Assembly: GCA_027353395.1 (NCBI GenBank)
Contig: DAIEHU010000198.1
Coordinates: forward strand, 1 to 5,456
Length of the DNA stretch: 5,456 nucleotides
Origin: Desulfobacteraceae bacterium
Lineage (GTDB): Bacteria > Desulfobacterota > Desulfobacteria > Desulfobacterales > Desulfosalsimonadaceae
Reading direction: 5' to 3'
How positions within the stretch are numbered: position 1 is the stretch's first letter; the number at the start of each line of letters is the position of its first letter. The notes under the pieces were generated by a model that did not search any database, was not told the DNA's origin, and saw only the letters and a list, made by a program, of their open reading frames with translations. Made by a program: the position numbers and the translations under genes. This document shows, one piece after another, positions 1-5,456 of this stretch.

Positions 1-1
1 A

Positions 2-3001
2 AAGCAAATGAACAATCTGCGCCGCCAGGCCAGAAAAGCTCGGACATACAAGGATTTCCGGGAAGGCGTAAAGCGATCCGATCTTCTGGTTTCGGCATAT
101 TATGATGAACGCTATTCCGCACAAATCCATGAGGCGCAGGAACTGCTGGCTGAACTCAAGCAAAAAAATTCATCGCACCTGGTGAAACTCCAGGAATTAA
201 ACGCTGCCCTTGATCAGATCAAAAATGACCGTTCGGCCAAGGATCAAGTCATCGCGCTAAAAAAATCGGAAAAAATCGAAACGGAAAAGACCATTGATCA
301 ACTGAAAAATGATCTCAAGCATTTGCAAAACGAAGAAAAACGGCTGGAGGCGGAAATTGCCGGCCTGGGCGCCGCCATCCAAAACCTGGAGGCGAAAAAC
401 CGCCAATTAAACGATGAGATCATAGAGGAATCCGAAAAACGCGCAAGGCTCGACACAGAGATCGAAAACGCCAAAATCTCCCTTGGTGAAAATACCGCCG
501 CATCCGCGGATATCCGCACCCAGCTTGGCGCGCTCCAGACCCGGCTGGAGGAACAAAAAAAACAGCTCATGCACTTCATGGCGCAGAAGGCGAAATACCA
601 GAATATTTTTAAAACCGCCCAGTCAAACAAGGAAAACCTGCGCCAGAGGCTCCAGCGGACTCAAAAAGACTTGGATGAGCTTTCCATCAAAGTCAATAGT
701 CTTCAGAAAACCGCATCCAGCGCCGGGGATACGGTGACGGCCCTCAATGAAACCCTCGAAAGCGTCCGGCGGCGCATCTCGGAAAAAAAAGAAATATTGG
801 AAGCGCAAGGCGCATTGCTCGGCCAGCAGGTCAAAACCGTGCAGGCGCTGTCCAATGACCGCAACCGGGTTAAATCCGAATTCGCGGCATTAAAAAAAAT
901 GAACGATAATTTTGAATGGTATAAAGAAGGCGTCAAGGCCATCATGACCCGGAAACCCGCCGCAACCGAAGGACGGAGGGAAGATTCCAGCGGCATACAG
1001 GGCATAACGGCGGACATGATTGAACCCAAGCCCGGCTTTGAACTGGCCCTGGAAGCGGCGTTAGGGGAATTTCTTCAATATATCCTGATCCGGGACCAGG
1101 CGGCCGGAATCGCATCCATCAATTATCTCAGGGATACCAATAGCGGCCGTGGCGGCTTCATCCCTGTATCAACGGACGGCGGGGGGGGCGCTCCGGCGGC
1201 GTTCCGGCCTGAAGACGCAAACCTCTTGATCCATCATGTATCGGCCAGACCCGGCTTTGAGCACACCTGCGCGGAACTCTTGCGGGACATTGCGGTGGCG
1301 GCGGATTTTGACGCCGCTCTCGGGATATGCGCAGCCCCTCATCCATACCGGAAAGTGGTGACCCGGAGCGGCGACATCATTACCGCCAACGGCACGATGG
1401 TGGGCGGCAGCGTTGAAAAACTTTCCGGTATTTTTGAAAAAAAACGGGCACTGAAACAGATGGAGAGGGACCTGTCGCGGCTTGACGAATCTCTGGAAGC
1501 GGGCCGGAAAGTCCAAACAGACCTGGAATCCGCTGTCAAGGGCCTTGAAACAGACCTCCAAAAACTCACGGTCCAGAAAAACACGGTGGAAAAAGAGATT
1601 CAGGAAGCTGAAAAAATACACTATCAGGTAAGCGAGACCCTGAAACATACCCGGCATCATTATGAAATCATCACCCTGGAGCGGGAAAAGCTTTTGGGTG
1701 AAAAATCCGACATGGATGATGAAATCGCGGCTCATGACCGCGTGCTAAATGATATTGCCCGGGATGAGGCGGCCACGGAAGCGGAAATTCATGGCATTTC
1801 AGAGCAGATTGCATCGTTCACAAACCAGATGTCTGATTTCAATAATCGGGAAATGGACATGAAGCTGACTTTGACCCGGCTCCAGGCGGAATCTGACAAC
1901 GCCCGCAAGACATTGAACCGCCTCCGGCAATTCCAGACCGATGGCCAGCGGCAGGTGGAGGAGATTAAAAATGACATCACGGTGAAAACCCAAAAGCGGC
2001 AGCAAGCGATTGAGCATATAGAGGCCGGAAAAACGCGCCTGAACATCAGCATCAGCGATCTGAACCGTCTAAACCTGGAACTTTCCGATGTGGATGAAGG
2101 TTACCGGCAGATTGTGGATGAAATCACCCGGACCGATAGCCACATCAATGATGCGAAAAGCGCCATTGAAATTATCCGGCAAAAAACCCATGAGCTGGAG
2201 CTGGAACTTTCAGGCCTGAAAATTAAAAGGGAAAATAACGTCAGCCGCTTCCTGGAACGGTATTCCCTGTCCTTTCCGGATGCGGTCGCCGGCGTCCGGG
2301 ACACCGTCCTGGCCCCTGATTTTTCCATTGAAAAAGCGGAAAGCACCCTGGCTGCTTTCCGGAAAAAAATGGAGCGCATCGGTGAAGTCAATCTTGGCGC
2401 CATAGACGCCTATGAAGCGGAGAAAACCCGGTATGAATTTCTGGTAAAGCAGCGGGATGACCTGGTGGCGGCCATCGAAGACCTTCAGAGCGTTATTAAA
2501 AAAATCAACCGCATCACCCAGAAACTGTTTCTGGAAATGTTTGAAGAGATCAACGAACAGTTCAAGGCCATGTTTCCACGGCTGTTTGCCGGCGGATCAG
2601 CGTGGCTGGAACTGACCCAGCCCAATAATCCCCTGGAAACCGGAGTGGAGCTGATGATCCATCCTCCCGGCAAAAAGGTCACGCGCCTGAGCCTGCTCTC
2701 CGGCGGGGAAAAAGCCCTGTCGGCCATTGCATTTATATTCTCCATTTTTTTAATCAACCCGTCCTCTTATTGCCTTCTGGATGAAATTGACGCGCCCCTG
2801 GACGAGGCCAACACCTACCGTTTTAATGAGTTGCTGAAAATTATCGGAGAAAAATCTCAAATTATCATGATCTCCCATAATAAAAGAAGCATGGAATTTT
2901 CAGATATGCTGTTTGGGGTGACAATGGGGGAAAGCGGCGTATCCAAGCTGGTTTCCGTTGATATTGAACGGCTGGCCAAAAAAGACGGCGGAGAAAAATA
3001 A
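2..3001 (+). CDS. smc: Chromosome segregation/condensation ATPase Smc, 5' end outside window
   Basis: Smc dimers, with ScpA and ScpB, form a ring-shaped ATPase that loads on DNA and helps organise and segregate chromosomes. Numbering from the first in-window ATG (base 8): a long charged coiled coil (about 30-300), the globular hinge (about 308-465, opening with GVKAIM and closing with NGTMVGGS), a return coil (about 470-775), then the C-terminal head. The head shows IGEVNLGAI (791-799), the ABC signature LSGGEKALSAIA (897-908), Walker B YCLLDEID with Asp925/Glu926, a PLD D-loop (930-932) and switch His957 in ISHNK. The Walker A head is absent, but the frame is open to the window edge, the ATG at 8 has no Shine-Dalgarno site, and the first residues resemble the normal start of the Smc coil. 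About 170-200 residues therefore lie upstream (full-length Smc is about 1150-1200). The coil arms are balanced and I see no frameshift. MukB or Rad50 are excluded by the hinge and head motifs. ftsY follows after 38 bases. Confidence 0.97.
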   Translation, partial: KQMNNLRRQARKARTYKDFREGVKRSDLLVSAYYDERYSAQIHEAQELLAELKQKNSSHLVKLQELNAALDQIKNDRSAKDQVIALKKSEKIETEKTIDQLKNDLKHLQNEEKRLEAEIAGLGAAIQNLEAKNRQLNDEIIEESEKRARLDTEIENAKISLGENTAASADIRTQLGALQTRLEEQKKQLMHFMAQKAKYQNIFKTAQSNKENLRQRLQRTQKDLDELSIKVNSLQKTASSAGDTVTALNETLESVRRRISEKKEILEAQGALLGQQVKTVQALSNDRNRVKSEFAALKKMNDNFEWYKEGVKAIMTRKPAATEGRREDSSGIQGITADMIEPKPGFELALEAALGEFLQYILIRDQAAGIASINYLRDTNSGRGGFIPVSTDGGGGAPAAFRPEDANLLIHHVSARPGFEHTCAELLRDIAVAADFDAALGICAAPHPYRKVVTRSGDIITANGTMVGGSVEKLSGIFEKKRALKQMERDLSRLDESLEAGRKVQTDLESAVKGLETDLQKLTVQKNTVEKEIQEAEKIHYQVSETLKHTRHHYEIITLEREKLLGEKSDMDDEIAAHDRVLNDIARDEAATEAEIHGISEQIASFTNQMSDFNNREMDMKLTLTRLQAESDNARKTLNRLRQFQTDGQRQVEEIKNDITVKTQKRQQAIEHIEAGKTRLNISISDLNRLNLELSDVDEGYRQIVDEITRTDSHINDAKSAIEIIRQKTHELELELSGLKIKRENNVSRFLERYSLSFPDAVAGVRDTVLAPDFSIEKAESTLAAFRKKMERIGEVNLGAIDAYEAEKTRYEFLVKQRDDLVAAIEDLQSVIKKINRITQKLFLEMFEEINEQFKAMFPRLFAGGSAWLELTQPNNPLETGVELMIHPPGKKVTRLSLLSGGEKALSAIAFIFSIFLINPSSYCLLDEIDAPLDEANTYRFNELLKIIGEKSQIIMISHNKRSMEFSDMLFGVTMGESGVSKLVSVDIERLAKKDGGEK

Positions 3002-3024
3002 ACCCGGAAATGATAATCCACAAA

Positions 3025-3030
3025 ACGAGG
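3025..3030 (+). promoter_or_regulatory. Ribosome binding site of ftsY
   Basis: ACGAGG lies 9 bases before the ATG at 3040. A second ATG follows at 3043, giving Met-Met, but it would be 12 bases from this site, so 3040 is the better start. No promoter-like sequence is evident in the 38-base gap, which supports read-through from smc. Confidence 0.55.
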
Positions 3031-3039
3031 TAATCACAA

Positions 3040-4311
3040 ATGATGGAACCAATCATCGCTTTCTTAAACAAGATGATGGAAACCTTATATTGCGTCCCAG
3101 TCTCTCCCGCCATCGAAGAAATTTTTGGCGGTTTTCTCATCCTTGCGCTGCTCTTTATTCTCAGGAAGGTTAGAAAACGCCGGAAGACGGGCCCAGCCGG
3201 GGAGAAAATCAAGACAGGGAACAAGGGATATCCGGCTGATGGGCCGATCGAAAAAGATATGGAAGAGGCCGGGCGCGGACCCTTATATGAAGGACTTAAA
3301 GATGGCGGAACCCCTGCGCCGGAATCTGACAAACTGGAAAACCCCATTATTCCGGTTATGGAAAAGGAAAGTCCTGAATCGCTATCGCCTGTTTCTGAAA
3401 CGCCGGGGGATGCCGCAGGCCTGTTGCATCGCCTGAAATCAGGCCTGTCCAAAACGCGCCAATCCTTGTCCAGACGGGTTGACGGCATTTTTTCCAATAA
3501 CCGCCGGATTGATGCGGCGGTTATTGAAGAAATCGAGGAAACCCTCATCACTTCCGATATCGGCGTACCGACCACCATGACGCTGATGGCGCGGATATCC
3601 AAAAAAGCGGATAACATCACGTCCGCAGATGCGTTTAAACGCCAGTTGAAGGCGGAAATGCTTTCCCTGCTGGATGTGGCGCAAACAGAAATTCAGCTTG
3701 GAAAACCCCATGTCATCATGGTGGTGGGCGTCAACGGTGTGGGGAAAACCACCACCATCGGAAAGCTGGCGGCGAAGTTCTCCGCCCAGGGGAAAAAAGT
3801 GCTGTTGTCTGCGGCGGACACGTTCCGGGCGGCTGCTGCTGATCAGCTCGCCATCTGGGCCAAACGGGCGAATGCGGATATTGTCCGGCACAAGGACAAT
3901 TCCGATCCGGCGGCGGTCGCCTTTGACAGCGTTGAAGCGGCCATCGCGCGCGGCATGGATGTGGTGATCATCGACACCGCCGGGCGATTGCATACCAAGG
4001 TCAATTTAATGGAAGAGCTGAAAAAAATCAAACGCAGCATCGTCAAAAAAATACCCCTTGCGCCGCATGAAACCCTGCTGGTGTTGGACGCGACCACCGG
4101 CCAGAACGCGGTGTCCCAGGCAAAAATCTTTAACGCGGATATTGGAATTACCGGCATTGTATTGACGAAGCTTGATGGCACCGCCAAAGGCGGGATTGTC
4201 CTTGGCATCTGCGATCTTTTGAAAACGCCCATCCGGTATATCGGCGTTGGCGAAGGGATGGAAGACCTGCAGGAATTTGACCCAAGGCTGTTTGTGGAAG
4301 CGCTTTTATAA
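3040..4311 (+). CDS. ftsY: Signal recognition particle receptor FtsY, membrane-anchored form
   Basis: FtsY is the SRP receptor GTPase. It pairs with Ffh at the inner membrane, and reciprocal GTP hydrolysis hands translating ribosomes to the SecYEG translocon. In this 423-residue protein a hydrophobic stretch (about 28-41, containing GGFLILALLFIL) is followed by the basic cluster RKVRKRRK (42-49). This predicts one transmembrane helix with the rest of the protein in the cytoplasm. A Pro/Glu-rich linker runs to about 127, followed by the helical N domain (from about 128, LLHRLKSGLSKTR). The G domain has the P-loop GVNGVGKTTT (230-239), DTFRAAAADQL (260-270), DTAGR (312-316), the guanine-specificity motif TKLDGTAKGG (376-385) and the closing GVGE...DLQEFDP region (402-415). 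The linker and the absence of a C-terminal Met-rich M domain separate it from Ffh, and the DTFRAAA and EFDP motifs from FlhF. All GTPase motifs look intact. It is probably co-transcribed with smc, a pairing also known in Bacillus (rnc-smc-ftsY). Confidence 0.97.
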   Translation: MMEPIIAFLNKMMETLYCVPVSPAIEEIFGGFLILALLFILRKVRKRRKTGPAGEKIKTGNKGYPADGPIEKDMEEAGRGPLYEGLKDGGTPAPESDKLENPIIPVMEKESPESLSPVSETPGDAAGLLHRLKSGLSKTRQSLSRRVDGIFSNNRRIDAAVIEEIEETLITSDIGVPTTMTLMARISKKADNITSADAFKRQLKAEMLSLLDVAQTEIQLGKPHVIMVVGVNGVGKTTTIGKLAAKFSAQGKKVLLSAADTFRAAAADQLAIWAKRANADIVRHKDNSDPAAVAFDSVEAAIARGMDVVIIDTAGRLHTKVNLMEELKKIKRSIVKKIPLAPHETLLVLDATTGQNAVSQAKIFNADIGITGIVLTKLDGTAKGGIVLGICDLLKTPIRYIGVGEGMEDLQEFDPRLFVEALL

Positions 4312-4476
4312 TAAGTTGTGAATGGGATTAAGCCGCTCTTCGCTCTCATGGAGAACTGATGAAACATTAACCCCTGGTCAAAACCTTTTTTAAGGACTTG
4401 AAAACAGGGAATCTTGGCTGGCCATCATTTTAAAACTCAACTATAAAGCAGGATAACATCCATTTTTTTTAATAAA

Positions 4477-4530
4477 AAATCGTAAAAACCCATTTTATCT
4501 ATTGACAAGCGCAATAACCTCATTTAACGT
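4477..4530 (+). promoter_or_regulatory. Probable sigma-70-type promoter of the HU gene with AT-rich upstream region
   Basis: A perfect -35 hexamer TTGACA lies at 4502-4507. The -10 box is less clear: TTTAAC (4523-4528) matches 4 of 6 with a 15-base spacer, and TAACGT (4525-4530) matches 3 of 6 with a 17-base spacer. A-tracts just upstream (about 4474-4500) have the position and composition of an UP element. The predicted start leaves a leader of about 50 bases before the HU ATG. The consensus -35 and A-tracts fit strong expression of a nucleoid protein, but the -10 assignment is inference. Confidence 0.5.
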
Positions 4531-4576
4531 GTCAAATATTCAGGGTTTTCCAGAACCACTAACTTTAAATTCAGAT

Positions 4577-4583
4577 GGGAGGG
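4577..4583 (+). promoter_or_regulatory. Strong ribosome binding site of the HU gene
   Basis: GGGAGGG, containing a GGAGG core at 4578-4582, lies 5 bases before the ATG at 4588. It fixes the start and is the best Shine-Dalgarno match in the window. Confidence 0.8.
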
Positions 4584-4587
4584 AACA

Positions 4588-4860
4588 ATGACAAAGGCAG
4601 AATTGGTAGACAAGATGGCCAAAGAAGCAGAAATTTCCAAAATTGCCGCCGCAGCCGCTTTAAATTCCTTCATGGACGGCATTATCAAAGCATTGAAGAA
4701 AAAAGAAGGCAAAGTAACCCTCGTCGGCTTCGGCACGTTTGCTAAGGTCCGTCGCAAAGCCCGCACCGGCCGTAATCCCCAGACTGGTGACCCGATCAAA
4801 ATTAAAGCCCGCAACGTGGTGAAATTTAAACCCGGCAAGTCCCTCAAAGAGTCCGTGTAA
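4588..4860 (+). CDS. hup: HU-family nucleoid-associated DNA-binding protein
   Basis: HU is a small basic dimer that binds and bends DNA with little sequence preference, compacting the nucleoid and assisting replication, repair and recombination. The 90-residue length is exactly that of the family. The N-terminal helical dimerisation region (1-40, MTKAELVDKMAKEAEISK) leads to the family signature around GFGTF (47-51), then the DNA-clasping beta arm KVRRKARTGRNPQTG (53-67). Pro64, at the arm tip, is the residue HU uses to intercalate and kink DNA. The sequence ends with the usual basic KFKPGKSLK segment. The pattern is closer to HU-beta (TGRNPQTG, KSLK end) than to IHF subunits, although IHF-like or specialised HU roles cannot be excluded from sequence alone. 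It stands alone with its own promoter, ribosome binding site and terminator. A tiny hairpin ACTTC-TTTT-GAAGT (4865-4878) sits just after the stop. Confidence 0.95.
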   Translation: MTKAELVDKMAKEAEISKIAAAAALNSFMDGIIKALKKKEGKVTLVGFGTFAKVRRKARTGRNPQTGDPIKIKARNVVKFKPGKSLKESV

Positions 4861-4884
4861 TCACACTTCTTTTGAAGTTAAACA

Positions 4885-4935
4885 AACGGGGCTGCATGTT
4901 GTTTTCAATCATAACATGCCAGCCCCGTTGTTTTT
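4885..4935 (+). terminator. Intrinsic terminator of the HU gene, possibly bidirectional
   Basis: AACGGGGCTG then CATGTT (4885-4900) pairs with AACATG then CAGCCCCGTT (4913-4918 and 4920-4929). This gives 16 base pairs, one bulged C at 4919 and a 12-base loop. GTTTTT (4930-4935) follows as the T-tract. Read on the minus strand, the same stem is followed by TGTTTAAC, a weaker T-rich run, so it may also stop transcripts from the convergent acylphosphatase gene. Confidence 0.88.
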
Positions 4936-5060
4936 ATTCCAATTCCAAATCAAAGCGCTATCTTCGTTGGCTCGTCTTCGGCTCCTCAACGTACTAACTG
5001 TACGCCTTCGTCGCCTCAATCCTCGCCGCCTTGATATCATCTCTGATTTGGAATTGGAAT
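4936..5060. repeat. 125-base intergenic element bounded by perfect 17-base inverted repeats
   Basis: ATTCCAATTCCAAATCA (4936-4952) is matched exactly by its reverse complement TGATTTGGAATTGGAAT (5044-5060). Each arm itself repeats ATTCCA/ATTCCAA. The 91-base core is rich in CTTCG, CTCG and GCC. It contains two loosely similar direct halves, starting CTTCGT at 4962 and at 5006, and a small palindrome CGTACTAACTGTACG (4990-5004). There is no transposase and no credible gene. Its composition differs from both neighbours, and it sits exactly between the HU terminator and the end of the acylphosphatase gene. It could be a MITE- or REP-like multicopy repeat or a large RNA hairpin. The inverted repeat is certain; its identity is not. 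Confidence 0.7.
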
Positions 5061-5074
5061 TATATCGGCCGAAT

Positions 5075-5374
5075 CTACTCATACCGGATGGAAAAATCCG
5101 CATATTCTCCGGTATAATCCAGTTCACGCACCGCCACATCCGAGACAGACGCCATCCTCGGTCCTCTTTTGCACCAGTTGACCAGTGCATCCACATTTTC
5201 CGGAGCGCCTTCAAAAACAGCTTCCACGGCCCCGTCTGGACGGTTTTTCACCCAACCCGAAACATGCATCTGGAGGGCGGCTTTCCGGGTTTCCATCCGG
5301 AAACAGACGCCCTGAACCCTGCCGCTGACGATTACATGACCCGCTTTATTGCCATGGTCCTTTCGAAGCTGCAT
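5075..5374 (-). CDS. acyP: Acylphosphatase
   Basis: Acylphosphatase is a small cytoplasmic enzyme that hydrolyses carboxyl-phosphate bonds, as in acetyl phosphate or 1,3-bisphosphoglycerate. Numbered from the ATG at 5374 (99 residues), the phosphate-binding loop is GRVQGVCFR (18-26) with catalytic Arg26. The second signature GWVKNRPDG...EG (40-56) carries catalytic Asn44. The end, DFSIRYE, is typical, and the family is usually about 90 residues. The start is uncertain. The same frame continues upstream through an ATG at 5440 and a TTG at 5443 (121-122 residues) and is still open at the window edge. I prefer 5374 because it gives near-family length and a weak GGA sits 6 bases upstream; the upstream ATG and TTG have no ribosome binding site. 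The gene is convergent with HU, with the inverted-repeat element between them. Its physiological role is not indicated by its neighbours. Confidence 0.92.
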   Translation of the reverse strand: MQLRKDHGNKAGHVIVSGRVQGVCFRMETRKAALQMHVSGWVKNRPDGAVEAVFEGAPENVDALVNWCKRGPRMASVSDVAVRELDYTGEYADFSIRYE

Positions 5375-5456
5375 TTCCAATCCACTGTCAATGGGAAAGA
5401 ATTCCTTCCGGAAGTGCCGGCCCTTTATGTTTGCTATCATCAAGCATGGAACGAAA

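Larger units (their letters stand above)
4312..4587. other. Non-coding gap between ftsY and the HU gene
   Basis: No open frame of useful size is present; the ATGs near 4348 and 4360 open only three-codon frames. The left half (4312-4440) has no convincing terminator for ftsY, only a weak interrupted hairpin at 4378-4401. The right half becomes strongly AT-rich (4462-4500), with a T8 run and several A-tracts including the inverted repeat ATTTTTT/AAAAAAT (4462-4468 and 4474-4480). It leads into the promoter of the downstream gene. Confidence 0.6.

Noticed and set aside
1169..1735. Minus-strand 188-codon open frame
   Set aside because: It is entirely antisense to the smc hinge and coil, with no domain or credible start signal.
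8..3001. A truncated Smc lacking its Walker A head
   Set aside because: The frame is open to the window edge, no ribosome binding site precedes the ATG at 8, and the first residues match the interior of Smc. The missing part is simply outside the window.
2865..3620. Minus-strand 251-codon open frame
   Set aside because: It lies antisense to the end of smc and the start of ftsY. Its Ser/Arg/Pro-rich composition is typical of a shadow frame, with no recognisable domain.
4378..4401. Possible ftsY terminator hairpin (TCAA/TTGA and CCTT/AAGG)
   Set aside because: The stem is short, AT-rich and interrupted by mismatches, and no T-tract follows it, so it is not a convincing terminator.
4451..4461. 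GGATAACATCC small inverted repeat as a possible operator
   Set aside because: The half-sites are only 4 bases and there is no second copy, so chance is the simpler explanation.
5065..5072. TCGGCCGA palindrome just after the acylphosphatase stop
   Set aside because: An 8-base palindrome is common by chance, and there is no loop or T-tract to make it a terminator.
4909..5214. Minus-strand 101-codon Arg-rich open frame
   Set aside because: It overlaps the terminator, the repeat element and half of the acylphosphatase gene in another frame. Its Arg-rich stretch is just the GC-rich repeat core read as protein.

Overview
This window looks like ordinary bacterial chromosome of moderate GC content. 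It holds four recognisable protein genes and one unexplained intergenic repeat. The gene content suggests a Gram-negative bacterium of the Desulfobacterota (deltaproteobacterial) type. The reasons are an smc-ftsY gene pair, an FtsY with its own N-terminal membrane segment, a short HU protein close to the E. coli HU-beta pattern, and a stand-alone acylphosphatase. This placement is inference from gene style; nothing in the window proves it.

Layout. Bases 2-3001 (+) encode all of the chromosome-condensing ATPase Smc except its N-terminal head, which lies upstream of the window. After a 38-base gap, 3040-4311 (+) encodes FtsY, the signal recognition particle receptor GTPase, here with an N-terminal transmembrane helix. 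A 276-base non-coding stretch (4312-4587) ends in an AT-rich region and a TTGACA promoter that probably drives the next gene. That gene, at 4588-4860 (+), is a complete 90-residue HU-family nucleoid protein. It is followed by a clear hairpin terminator (4885-4935). Directly against the terminator's T-tract lies a 125-base element (4936-5060) with perfect 17-base terminal inverted repeats and a repetitive GC-rich core. An acylphosphatase gene runs in on the minus strand (5374 to 5075), convergent with HU; its start codon is uncertain.

How the genes relate. smc and ftsY are close together and co-directional, so they are probably co-transcribed. Smc and HU both shape the nucleoid, and FtsY delivers ribosomes to the membrane for protein insertion. 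HU has its own promoter and terminator and looks like an independent, well-expressed unit. The acylphosphatase is a separate transcription unit.

I see no mobile-element genes, CRISPR array, RNA gene or new multi-gene system. The most interesting item is the inverted-repeat-bounded element at 4936-5060, which may be a member of a multicopy intergenic repeat family.
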